From Nocardia wallacei (GTDB lineage: Bacteria; Actinomycetota; Actinomycetes; Mycobacteriales; Mycobacteriaceae): a DNA stretch of 64,000 nt. Position numbers and translations under genes: made by a program. Shown here piece by piece: positions 17,027-24,621 of the stretch. The stretch is from the NCBI RefSeq assembly GCF_014466955.1, contig NZ_AP023396.1:3658001-3722000 (forward strand), given 5' to 3'. Below the pieces are notes generated by a model. It saw only the letters and a program-made list of their open reading frames with translations, was not told where the DNA came from and did no database searches. The first letter of the stretch is position 1, and each line of letters opens with the position of its first letter.

Positions 17027-17770
17027 GTGACGGTCGCCGCCGCGGTGAAAGAGCACATTCAGCAGATCGGTGGGGGGTTCATGTTCTCCCGCGAGGCGAA
17101 GGCGTTCGGCGCCGCGACCGGTGTGGACGGGTTCATCGGCCCGTATACGCGCGGCCGCGGGGGCGTGCTGGGGGAGGTGGATGCCGATGTCGTCGCGGCG
17201 GCGTTCGGGTTCTTCCGGCCGCAAACCATCCGTGCCGCATGGGAATCGGTGCGGCTGCCCGCCGCCGAGGCCGCCGCCGGTTATCTCACGGCATGCCAGG
17301 AGTTCGGTCGGCGCAAGCTGGCGGAGTTCGAGGGCGCGGCGCCGTTGGCGGAACTGCTGGGGTCGGTGGCCGATGCGGCCGATGTCGCCGGGGTGCCGCT
17401 GTTCGCGGGGTGGCGGGCGTTGCCGCGGGCCGCCGACGCTTCCGCTCGCACGCTGCAGTTGATCCACGTGCTGCGGGAATTGCGCGGCGGCTTGCATCTG
17501 CTGGCGGTACGCGCTCACGGCCTGGCGCCGCAGCATGCCGTGCTCATCTCCGGCTCCCCGCGTCACAGTGGCCCCGAGCAGGCCCGCCTGTTCGGCTGGC
17601 CGGAACCGTTCCCCGAGATCACCGCCGATCATCGGGAGCGGTGGGCCGCGGCCGAAGCGCTCACCGACGAGTTGATCGCGCCCGCCTTCGCGGTCTTGGA
17701 CGAGAAGGCGTCAGGTGAGCTGGTCCGGCTGTTGAACGAGGCGCACGCCGCGGTTTTCGGCCGGGGATGA
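17027..17770 (+). CDS. SCO6745-like conserved actinobacterial protein
   Basis: A 247-residue protein matching the pattern of the SCO6745 family (GFIGPYTRGRGGVLG near the N-terminus, AFGFFRPQTIRAAWES, then a HAVLISGSPRHSGPEQARLFGW block). It has no signal peptide or membrane segment. GTG at 17027 follows AAAGGGG. The molecular function is not known. It is divergent from the kinase and in the same direction as the P1 peptidase that follows. Confidence 0.75.
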   Translation: MTVAAAVKEHIQQIGGGFMFSREAKAFGAATGVDGFIGPYTRGRGGVLGEVDADVVAAAFGFFRPQTIRAAWESVRLPAAEAAAGYLTACQEFGRRKLAEFEGAAPLAELLGSVADAADVAGVPLFAGWRALPRAADASARTLQLIHVLRELRGGLHLLAVRAHGLAPQHAVLISGSPRHSGPEQARLFGWPEPFPEITADHRERWAAAEALTDELIAPAFAVLDEKASGELVRLLNEAHAAVFGRG

Positions 17771-17827
17771 TGGTGTCTGGTGATCGGTGGCCGCTCGTGG
17801 GCCGCGGCCCGGGGAACGGAGGATGGT

Positions 17828-18685
17828 GTGGGGATCGGCATAACCGGTGTGCGGGTGGGGCATTGGACCGATACGGTCGGTGAGACCGGGTGTACCGCGG
17901 TGGTCCTGCCGCCGGGCACCGTCGCCTCCTGTGAGGTGCGGGGCGGGGCGCCCGCCTCACGTGAACTCGACGCGCTGGCGCCGGACAAGTCGGTGCTGGC
18001 CGTGGACGCGATCGTGCTGACCGGTGGGTCGGCGTTCGGTCTGGCCGCGGCGGACGGTGTTCTGCGTTACCTCGAGGAACAGGGGCGTGGCGTCCCGACT
18101 CCGGCGGGTCCCGTGCCGGTGGTGCCGACCCTCGCGCTGTTCGACCTGGCCGCCGGCGACCCCGCCGCCCGGCCGACCGCCGACTCCGGATACGCGGCGG
18201 CACAAGCGGTTTCGAGTGACCCGGTGCTGCACGGCCGGATCGGCGCCGGTACGGGCGCCTACACCTCGCAGTGGCTCGGCCCGGGCGGCCGCCGCCCCGG
18301 CGGGCTGGCGTATCGCGAACTCCGGCACGGCGAGCTCGTGGTCGGGGCGCTGTGCGCGGTCAACGCGTTCGGCGACATCGATGACGGCACCGCGCCGGTC
18401 GCGCTGGATTCGGTCGCGGTGTTCGAGCAGGTCTTCGATTTCGCCCGTACCCACACCACCATCGGCGCGGTTCTCACCAACGCCCGCCTCGACAAGCCAT
18501 CGTGCCGCATCGTCGCCCAGGGCGCCCACGACGGCCTGTCGCGAGCGCTCACCCCGCCGCACACCCGTTTCGACGGTGACGCCTTCGTCGCCGCGGCAAC
18601 CGGCGAGGTCCCCGCCCACGTCGACACCGTGCGCCTGATGGCCCTGTCCGCGGTCACGGCCGCCATCCGTTCCCTCGGCGGCTGA
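17828..18685 (+). CDS. P1-family (DmpA/L-aminopeptidase-type) N-terminal nucleophile hydrolase
   Basis: A 285-residue P1 peptidase. Markers: ITGVRVGHWTDTVGETGCTAVVLP at the start (first part ITGVRVGHWTD), LTGGSAFGLAAADGV, and GALCAVNAFGDI just before the autoprocessing region. These enzymes self-cleave and release N-terminal residues or act on beta-amino substrates; the cleavage residue here is not certain. GTG at 17828 is chosen because GGAGG lies 5 nt upstream (17818-17822). Confidence 0.85.
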   Translation: MGIGITGVRVGHWTDTVGETGCTAVVLPPGTVASCEVRGGAPASRELDALAPDKSVLAVDAIVLTGGSAFGLAAADGVLRYLEEQGRGVPTPAGPVPVVPTLALFDLAAGDPAARPTADSGYAAAQAVSSDPVLHGRIGAGTGAYTSQWLGPGGRRPGGLAYRELRHGELVVGALCAVNAFGDIDDGTAPVALDSVAVFEQVFDFARTHTTIGAVLTNARLDKPSCRIVAQGAHDGLSRALTPPHTRFDGDAFVAAATGEVPAHVDTVRLMALSAVTAAIRSLGG

Positions 18686-18687
18686 GA

Positions 18688-18706
18688 AGGGAGCGGCTCC
18701 GGACGA
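18688..18706. repeat. 19-bp direct repeat, copy 1 (AGGGAGCGGCTCCGGACGA)
   Basis: An exact 19-bp match to 18763-18781, spaced 75 bp apart start to start. Similarity continues weakly for 10 more bases. It contains GGAGC-G-GCTCC symmetry. The two copies bracket a fragment of a cyclophilin gene next to dif. Confidence 0.9.
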
Positions 18707-18762
18707 TGAGCGACTGCGCACTCGCCGAATGCGGATCGGACGTGCGGGCCAGCGCCACCGTG
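18704..18762 (-). pseudogene. Cyclophilin (ppiB-like) gene fragment
   Basis: Read on the minus strand this 59-bp stretch encodes TVALARTSDPHSASAQSLI, against TVAMARTSDPHSASAQFFI in the ppiB at 11.3 kb. The DNA is about 90 percent identical over roughly 58 bp. Only this conserved core is present, so it is a remnant and not a gene. It is bracketed by the 19-bp repeats. Confidence 0.8.
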
Positions 18763-18781
18763 AGGGAGCGGCTCCGGACGA
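18763..18781. repeat. 19-bp direct repeat, copy 2
   Basis: An exact second copy of the repeat at 18688-18706. It ends only 15 bp before the dif site. Confidence 0.9.
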
Positions 18782-18796
18782 CGAGCCCTTGGTCTT

Positions 18797-18824
18797 ACTT
18801 GACATAATGTCGATTATCGGCGCG
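18797..18824 (-). other. Candidate dif site (XerCD chromosome dimer resolution)
   Basis: On the minus strand the 28-bp site reads XerC arm CGCGCCGATAA, central TCGACA, XerD arm TTATGTCAAGT. The E. coli dif arms are GGTGCGCATAA and TTATGTTAAAT, so the XerD arm matches at 9 of 11 and the inner XerC half (ATAA) is identical. The 11-6-11 layout and the gene-free position both fit. This marks the replication terminus. Confidence 0.85.
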
Positions 18825-19082
18825 GCAACGGGGCGGGTGCTGAGGGTTGAATGTGTTGTGTTGCAGGATGTTCGGTGGCTGCACCCCGTGTCCGGCCGGG
18901 CTCCGTGCTCCGTTCGTGTAGGCGTGGCTGATGCGGGATTCGGTGGGTGGCATCGTGAACCTCGGTTCAAGATCTTTTCGGTCGGTCCGGGCTTCGGCGG
19001 GAAATTTTTCGGTGCGGTTGTCAGACCCCCTTCGGGGCCTCACAATGCCTCGATCCCCCGATAAAACCCGCTCTCCGCTATT

Positions 19083-19095
19083 CGTCACAGTGACG
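19083..19095. promoter_or_regulatory. CGTCAC-A-GTGACG motif, copy 1
   Basis: A 13-bp near-palindrome 215 bp upstream of the L,D-transpeptidase start; the identical 13-mer recurs at 23651. It contains GTCACAG, the core reported for mycobacterial MtrA sites at cell-wall genes, but one core alone is weak evidence. Confidence 0.4.
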
Positions 19096-19310
19096 TAATG
19101 ATGGGTGCAATTCCGGTAATTGCCGCGGCCGGACTGTCTGTGTCGTTCTCGGAAATCGACGTGCTCGGGAAGGTCTCGGGTGGGTATCAATTGTGATCGG
19201 GGGCCGGTGGTGGCGGATTAGGATTGCGCTCGACGGATTGTTTGTGATGCTCGAGATATCCTGCCACCTGCCCGGCGGCGGGTTTTATGGCTAGAGAGGT
19301 CGGTGACTCG

Positions 19311-19832
19311 ATGAGCGGCAAGCGTTACCTCGGATGGACGGCACGGTCGGCGATGTGTGTCGGTGTGGGTGTGGCCTCGGCGGGGCTGGTGCTCGCCGGG
19401 CCCGCGCAGGCGGCCCCGCTGTGGCCCGGCGGGCCCGACATCCCCGGGGTCGAGCCGCTGGTCCCGCCCGCTCCCGTGGTCGCGCCGTGCACGCAGGCGG
19501 GCGCCAAGGTGTGCATGCGCCTGTCCACGAACGAGGCCTGGCTGCTCGACGGCGACGGCAAGGTGGTTTTCGGCCCCACCCCGATCTCCCACGGCCGCCC
19601 GGGATATGAGACTCCCCCGGGCGTATTCCGCGCCGCATTCAAGAAGATCTACCACTGGAGCACCATGCACAACGCGGAAATGCGTTTCGCGGTGTTCTTC
19701 AACGGCGACATAGCCACCCACATCGGGCCTATCGAAGAACAATCCCACGGCTGCATCCGCATGACCCCCGACGGCGCCGAAGCTCTGTACAACCACGTCA
19801 ACCCGGGCGATATCTTCGAACTCGTGGTGTGA
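19311..19832 (+). CDS. Secreted L,D-transpeptidase (YkuD domain)
   Basis: A 173-residue exported protein: a signal peptide (basic start, hydrophobic stretch, cleavage near AQA at residue 34), then a compact YkuD domain with THIGP and SHGCIRM, giving the catalytic His146/Cys148 and a second His137. It forms or edits 3-3 peptidoglycan cross-links or attaches proteins outside the membrane. The start at 19311 is used because it gives a normal signal peptide; ATG at 19287 in the same frame would add eight residues. Confidence 0.87.
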   Translation: MSGKRYLGWTARSAMCVGVGVASAGLVLAGPAQAAPLWPGGPDIPGVEPLVPPAPVVAPCTQAGAKVCMRLSTNEAWLLDGDGKVVFGPTPISHGRPGYETPPGVFRAAFKKIYHWSTMHNAEMRFAVFFNGDIATHIGPIEEQSHGCIRMTPDGAEALYNHVNPGDIFELVV

Positions 19833-19851
19833 GCGGAAACGGGCGGCGGGG

Positions 19852-21501
19852 TCAATTCTTGCGTAAGGTGCCCGCGATATCGCCGATGATGCCCTGCATG
19901 CGGTAGTCGACGCTGCCGTCCGGTGCGAGCCGCAGCTTCGACCAGTTCCCATCGTCCTGACAGCCGAGCGCCGAGGTGTCGCCGGCGGTGAGGCGGGCCT
20001 GCAGCGCGATCTCGTCCGAGGTGGCAGCGGTCAGGGTTTCGGCGCGTTCGCACTTCTGGCCGCTGGTGCGGCTGGTGTTGCTGGCGGTGCCCAGCTCGTC
20101 GCCGACGCTGCCGTTGTTCAGGTCGACGACGATGGTGTAGACGACGATTCCGTCGGTCGCGGTGCCCTTCCAGGTGCCGACGTAGTCGCGCGGCAGCGTG
20201 CTGTAAGACGTTGCGGGGCTGGGTGTTTCGGAGTCGCCGGAGGTTTCCGCTCCGGCGGATCCGGGTGTATCGGCCGTCGTGCGGGTGGCGTCGGTGGCGC
20301 GGGTGTCGTGGTTGTAGGCGAGGATGCCGCTGATGGTGCCCGCGGCGGCCAGCACGGCGGCTGTGGTGGCGGCGATGAGGGCGGTGCGTTTGGGGCGGGG
20401 TGCGGGCGGTGGCGGCGGGAGGTCGCGGCGGATCGTGGTCCCGGGGTGTGCGGGGGCGCCGATCGGAGGCGGTTGGCGCGCAGCGGGATTCGCGGCGGGT
20501 GGTGGGGTGTCCGGGTGCGGTCGGGTGGTGGGGTTCGGTGTGGGCTGGTTCGAGCCGCCGGTGGCGGGGTGGGCGACGAGCGGGGCCGGTGGGGTGTCGA
20601 CGGCCGGTGCCACGATTTCGAGATCGAGCAGGGCGATGGCGCGGCGGCTGATGTCCTCGAGGATCGGGGCGGGCAGCCAGCCGCGGGTGTCGGCGGCGCC
20701 GAGCGGGGCGAGGCGGGCGGCGAGATCGGCTGGGGCCGGGCGGGATTCGGGGTCTTTGTCCAGGCAGGCTGCCACCAGGGTGCGGAGGCGGTCGGGGACG
20801 CCGTCGAGGCGGGCCGGTTCCTGGACGACGCGCCACAGCATGGCGACCGAGTCGCCGCTGCCGAACGGGCCTGTGCCGGTCGCGGCGTAGACCAGCAGGC
20901 CGCCGAGCGCGAAGACGTCGCCCGCGGGCCCGGCGGGGGCGGTGCCGGTGATCTGCTCGGGGCACATGTAGCCCGGGGAGCCGATGATCTTGCCGGTGGT
21001 GGTGAGGGCGGTGTCGTCGGCGGCGCGGGCGATGCCGAAGTCGATGACGCGCGGGCCGTCCACGGCCAGCAGCACATTGGACGGTTTCAGGTCCCGGTGG
21101 ACCAGCCCGGTGGCGTGGATGTCGACCAGTGCGCGGGCCAGGCCGGTGGCGAGGGTGATCAGCGCGGGCTCGGGCAGGGGGCCGTAGCCGTCGACGGCGT
21201 CGCTGAGGGACAGGCCGGAGACGAATCCGGTGGCGAGCCAGGGGCGCGGGGTGTCGAGGTCGGCGTCGAGGACGGGCACGGTGTAGGGTCCGGCGACGCG
21301 GCGGGCGGCGGCGACCTCGCGGCGGAAGCGGGTGCGGAATTCGGTGTCGCCGGACAGGTCGGGGCGGACCACTTTGACCGCGACGGTGCGGCCGCCGCTG
21401 TTGCGTCCGAGGTAGACGCGTCCCATGCCGCCGGCGCCGAGGATGCCGAGTAGCCGGTACTGCCCGATGGTGGTCGGGTCATCGGGTTCCAGTGGGCGCA
21501 T
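19852..21501 (-). CDS. Transmembrane Ser/Thr protein kinase (Pkn type)
   Basis: A 549-residue kinase. Domain order: kinase at about 12-265 (LGAGGMGRVYLG, AVKVV with Lys43, HRDLKPSN, IDFGIAR, GYMCPEQ), a Pro-rich linker, one membrane segment (TALIAATTAAVLAAAGTISG), then about 120 external residues with two Cys-containing stretches, a likely sensor. There are no PASTA repeats. The ATG has AAGGAA upstream. About 220 bp upstream (21502-21720) carry no recognised gene. Confidence 0.9.
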   Translation of the reverse strand: MRPLEPDDPTTIGQYRLLGILGAGGMGRVYLGRNSGGRTVAVKVVRPDLSGDTEFRTRFRREVAAARRVAGPYTVPVLDADLDTPRPWLATGFVSGLSLSDAVDGYGPLPEPALITLATGLARALVDIHATGLVHRDLKPSNVLLAVDGPRVIDFGIARAADDTALTTTGKIIGSPGYMCPEQITGTAPAGPAGDVFALGGLLVYAATGTGPFGSGDSVAMLWRVVQEPARLDGVPDRLRTLVAACLDKDPESRPAPADLAARLAPLGAADTRGWLPAPILEDISRRAIALLDLEIVAPAVDTPPAPLVAHPATGGSNQPTPNPTTRPHPDTPPPAANPAARQPPPIGAPAHPGTTIRRDLPPPPPAPRPKRTALIAATTAAVLAAAGTISGILAYNHDTRATDATRTTADTPGSAGAETSGDSETPSPATSYSTLPRDYVGTWKGTATDGIVVYTIVVDLNNGSVGDELGTASNTSRTSGQKCERAETLTAATSDEIALQARLTAGDTSALGCQDDGNWSKLRLAPDGSVDYRMQGIIGDIAGTLRKN

Positions 21502-21720
21502 CTGTGAACGTTTCCTTCCCCGGTCCTGCTGCCGGTGCGTGCCCGGCGTGCTCCTGATCCCACACGAGCGCACTACGGTCGCGCAACTCCGGGCGGGCGC
21601 GCACTCCCCCGGGCTGTTACCGCCTGGACCGCAGGGGTATCGGCCTCGCCGTCGACCAACTACGCGGAGCCGGAGGCCGAATCGATGACGATGTCGTGGC
21701 GCATACCGAACGGTGGAGGT

Positions 21721-22308
21721 CTATGTGGCTTCGTCCAAGAGGGCGCGCAGCGCTGAGTGGGCCACCTGCCGCAGTTCGTCGCGGCTGCGCCCGGCCGCGG
21801 CCTGGACGGCGATGCCGTCCGAGATCGTGTGGACGAGTGCGGCCAGGACGGCTGGTTGCTGGCGGGTCGGCAGGTCGGTGGCCTGTTCGAGTCGTCGGCG
21901 CAGTGCTGCCTCGCCTGCTTTGCGCACCGTGACGGCGTCCTGGTGTACAGCGTGCGCGTCGGGTCCGCAGGCTTGAACGGTCTTGACGCACAAGCAACCG
22001 TGGGGGGTGCTGTCGCCTGCTGTCAGGTCGACGGCTCCGTGGATCAGCCGTTCGATGACTTCGCGGCCGGTGGGCGCGTTGAGCGCGTCGGCGGCGTAGG
22101 CGCCGGGGCCGTCGAGGTAACGGGCGAGGACTTTGCCGAACAGTTCTTGTTTGTTGCCGAAGGCGGCATAGAGGCTGGGCTTGTTGATGCCCATGGCGGC
22201 GGTCAGCTCGGCCAGCGAGGTGCCTTCGAAGCCGTTGCGCCAGAACACCTCCAGTGCGCGGTCGAGTGCGGTGTCTGCGTCGAACGAGCGTGGGCGTCCG
22301 CCGGGCAT
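21721..22308 (-). CDS. TetR-family transcriptional repressor
   Basis: A 195-residue TetR regulator: the N-terminal HTH is clear (GTSLAELTAAMGINKPSLYAAFGNKQELF, of which MGINKPSLYAAFGNK is the recognition part). The C-terminal ligand domain includes HGCLCVKTVQACG. ATG at 22308 follows GGAGG. It is divergent from a Gfo/Idh/MocA oxidoreductase. Two TACC-N4-GGTA sites in the shared 115-bp gap are its likely operators. Confidence 0.92.
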   Translation of the reverse strand: MPGGRPRSFDADTALDRALEVFWRNGFEGTSLAELTAAMGINKPSLYAAFGNKQELFGKVLARYLDGPGAYAADALNAPTGREVIERLIHGAVDLTAGDSTPHGCLCVKTVQACGPDAHAVHQDAVTVRKAGEAALRRRLEQATDLPTRQQPAVLAALVHTISDGIAVQAAAGRSRDELRQVAHSALRALLDEAT

Positions 22309-22338
22309 GTAGTCCTCCGTGGCCCTCTCCATGTTTTT

Positions 22339-22350
22339 TACCTATCGGTA
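22339..22350. promoter_or_regulatory. TetR operator candidate 1 (TACCTATCGGTA)
   Basis: The inverted repeat TACC-TATC-GGTA lies 31 bp before the TetR start. It is followed by CA, as is site 2. The two sites begin 52 bp apart, close to five helical turns. Confidence 0.65.
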
Positions 22351-22390
22351 CATTACCCCTTGTGCGAGGAGGTCGGGCCGTTTAGTTTCT

Positions 22391-22402
22391 TACCGAAAGG
22401 TA
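22391..22402. promoter_or_regulatory. TetR operator candidate 2 (TACCGAAAGGTA)
   Basis: The inverted repeat TACC-GAAA-GGTA lies 22 bp before the oxidoreductase start, over the expected promoter. It has the same arms as site 1. Confidence 0.65.
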
Positions 22403-22423
22403 CAGAACTAGGGAGCGGAAACC

Positions 22424-23503
22424 ATGATCCGAGTCGGAGTTGTCGGGGCCAGCGGTTGGGCGGATAACTCGCACCTGCCCGCGCTCGGAGCGCTCGAGGA
22501 GTTCGAGGTGACCGCAGTCGCGACCACCAGCCAGTCCAGCGCGGACCGGGCGGCGGCCGCTCACGGCGTACGGCACGCCTTCGCCGGCGCGGGCGAACTC
22601 GTCGTGCACCCTGAGGTCGACTTGGTCGTCGTGTCGGTGAAGGCGTCCGGGCATGCTGCCGTGATCAAAGCAGCGCTCGACGCCGGCAAGCACGTCGTGT
22701 CCGAGTGGCCGCTGGGCATCGACGCCGACGAAGCGGAGGAGCTGACCGAGGCCGCTGCCGCGGCCGGCGTCGTTCACGCGGTCGTTCTCCAGGGCCACCA
22801 CTCCCCGAGCGCCCGCTTCGTCACCGACCTGCTGGCCGACGGCCGGATCGGCACACTCGAATCGGTCGCGCTGGTGGCCGAGGGCGCCCCCTGGGGTGGC
22901 AGTCGAATATGGCCGGACCTCGTGTTCGGCCTCGACCCTTCGACGGGAACCAACATCCTGACCATCATGGCCGGTCACTTCCTGGCCGCGCTCGAACGTG
23001 TCGCGGGCCCGCTGACCGAAGTCTCCGCACGGCTGCCCCGCATGCACGACCGCGTGCTCATCGCCGGGACCGAGCAGACAGTGCCCAACGCCACACCCAG
23101 CCACGTGCTGCTGCACGGACAACTGGCCGGCGGCGCCACCGCGTCGGTCGCCGTGCACGGCGGCAATGGACCCGCCCGGTACGGGTTCCGCCTGGAACTC
23201 GTCGGCAGCGACGCCACCTTGACCGCCACCCCGACCCAGCCCGGGACATTCATCCACTGGGGCGACTGGGAGATCCGGATCGGCGAGGAGACCCTGGCCA
23301 TGCCCGCCACCTACCGGACCGTCCCTGCCAGCGTCCAGTCCGGCCCACCGGCCAACATCGCAGCCCTCTACCAGGAGGTCGCTCGAGCCATCGCCGAGGC
23401 CCGACAACCGCATCCCAGCTTCGAGACCGCCCTGCGCCACCACCGCCTCCTGGCCGCCATCGAACAATCGGCAGCCGATGGAATCGTTCGGCGCGTCTCG
23501 TAG
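22424..23503 (+). CDS. Gfo/Idh/MocA-family NAD(P)-dependent oxidoreductase
   Basis: A 359-residue protein: N-terminal Rossmann fold (VGVVGASGWADNSHLPAL), then KHVVSEWPLGID at the spot where the family has the conserved EKP (here EWP, so the usual Lys is a Trp), and a C-terminal alpha/beta substrate domain. Family members oxidise or reduce sugars, inositols or bile pigments; the altered EKP makes the usual chemistry uncertain. GGGAGCGG precedes the ATG. It is divergent from the TetR gene and probably repressed by it. Confidence 0.88.
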   Translation: MIRVGVVGASGWADNSHLPALGALEEFEVTAVATTSQSSADRAAAAHGVRHAFAGAGELVVHPEVDLVVVSVKASGHAAVIKAALDAGKHVVSEWPLGIDADEAEELTEAAAAAGVVHAVVLQGHHSPSARFVTDLLADGRIGTLESVALVAEGAPWGGSRIWPDLVFGLDPSTGTNILTIMAGHFLAALERVAGPLTEVSARLPRMHDRVLIAGTEQTVPNATPSHVLLHGQLAGGATASVAVHGGNGPARYGFRLELVGSDATLTATPTQPGTFIHWGDWEIRIGEETLAMPATYRTVPASVQSGPPANIAALYQEVARAIAEARQPHPSFETALRHHRLLAAIEQSAADGIVRRVS

Positions 23504-23650
23504 CCAGCACGGTCCCCCGCTGAACTCCGCAGGCGCGGGCGATGCCGGCGGCGGATCCGGCACTTCCCCACCCACTGACCAGCAGCTACGCCATATCCGC
23601 CCGGAATTCGGCCGATGCTACGGCAAACCCCCCAGCCCCAGCACGCTAAA

Positions 23651-23663
23651 CGTCACAGTGACG
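23651..23663. promoter_or_regulatory. CGTCAC-A-GTGACG motif, copy 2
   Basis: The same 13-mer as at 19083, here in the gap between two convergent genes (23504-23712), where a promoter role is unlikely. The rest of that gap shows no gene and no strong terminator stem. Confidence 0.4.
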
Positions 23664-23712
23664 GTTCTGTAATTGGGTTGCGGCTCGGGCCTCTCGAGGT
23701 CCACGCCCGCAC

Positions 23713-24621
23713 TCAGCCGTGATGGCGGCGGTATACCGGGACCGCTCCAGGATGCAACGGCACCCCGTCGGTGCCGATCAACGACCGCACATCGAGGAAC
23801 TGCGTCCCCGCCGCCTCCGCGGGCACCAGCTCGTCGGGGCGGGTGATGAGTAACTCGGTCAGCGCGGCGGCGGCCCGCGTGGGCAGTGCTCCGGTGGTGA
23901 CGAGCAGATTGGCGACGCCGATGGTCCGCACCGCCGCCGCGCCCGGATACGCGTCGGCGGGGATGGTGACCCGGTCGTAGAGGTAGCCGAACCGGTCCCG
24001 CATGGGCTGGGCGAGGTCGCCGAGGTCGAGCAGACGCAGCGCCTGCGGCACGTCGAGGGCTGGTGTCGGGACGCCACCGGCCCACAGCAGCGCGTCGATG
24101 AACCCGTCGCCGAGTGCGGTGACGGCGTCGCGCAACGCCAGGTGGGTGATCTCGACGTCGCGTCCGGGCTCGAGCCCGGCGGCGCGCAGCAGCCGGTCGC
24201 CGGTGAACGTGGCGCCGGAACCGGGCGCGCCCAGGCTGATGCGTGCGCCCCGCAGCTCCGCCGCGCTGCGGATACCGCTGGCGTCGCGGACGACGAATTG
24301 CAGGTAGTTCTCGTAGACGCGCCCGATGGCCAGCAGCCGTCCGCGGTCGGGGTCGGCGTCGATCGAGTCGGCCAGCGCCAGTGCCGCATCGACCTCGCCC
24401 CGGTCGAGCAGGGCGAGATTGGCGAACGATCCGGTGGTGGTGACCGGCTCGATGTGGACGGTTCCGGCCGCGGCGCGGGCGAGCAGTTCGGCGAACGCGT
24501 GGTAGAAGCCGCCCACCTCCCCCGCAGCCACCCGCACGGTCGGTGTGCCGTCCCCGTCGCAGCCGGTCAGCGCCCCGGCGGTGAGAATGCCGGTGGCGCA
24601 GAGGAATCCGCGCCGGTTCAC
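23713..24621 (-). CDS. TAXI-family TRAP-type solute-binding lipoprotein
   Basis: A 302-residue protein with a lipoprotein signal (MNRRGFLCATG ... LTGC, Cys21; the RR suggests possible Tat export) and the TAXI receptor body (AAGEVGGFYHAFAELLAR, ISLGAPGSGATFTGDRLL). TAXI proteins bind organic acids for TRAP transporters, but no TRAP membrane subunit is present in the window. It is last in an operon with a response regulator and histidine kinase (ATGA overlap with the kinase, 24618-24621), so it may present ligand to the sensor. Confidence 0.88.
   Translation of the reverse strand: MNRRGFLCATGILTAGALTGCDGDGTPTVRVAAGEVGGFYHAFAELLARAAAGTVHIEPVTTTGSFANLALLDRGEVDAALALADSIDADPDRGRLLAIGRVYENYLQFVVRDASGIRSAAELRGARISLGAPGSGATFTGDRLLRAAGLEPGRDVEITHLALRDAVTALGDGFIDALLWAGGVPTPALDVPQALRLLDLGDLAQPMRDRFGYLYDRVTIPADAYPGAAAVRTIGVANLLVTTGALPTRAAAALTELLITRPDELVPAEAAGTQFLDVRSLIGTDGVPLHPGAVPVYRRHHG

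Larger units (their letters stand above)
18686..19310. other. Gene-free intergenic segment around dif
   Basis: 625 bp between the P1 peptidase and the L,D-transpeptidase. It holds the 19-bp repeats, the cyclophilin fragment, the dif candidate, the CGTCAC-A-GTGACG motif at 19083 and a moderately AT-rich promoter-like zone before 19311. Short ORFs here (such as 18729-19064) show no protein-like features. Confidence 0.7.

Noticed and set aside
18729..19064. 111-codon ORF across the dif site
   Set aside because: No ribosome site or leaderless signal, no protein-like pattern, and it would read through the dif site.
18825..19310. Possible c-di-AMP (ydaO-type) riboswitch upstream of the cell-wall gene
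   Set aside because: Considered because such riboswitches precede Rpf-type genes in actinobacteria, but I could not find its conserved core on either strand.
21502..21720. Short ORF remnant (MRHDIVIDSASGSA) between kinase and TetR genes
   Set aside because: Only 14 codons and no matching gene; too little to call a pseudogene.
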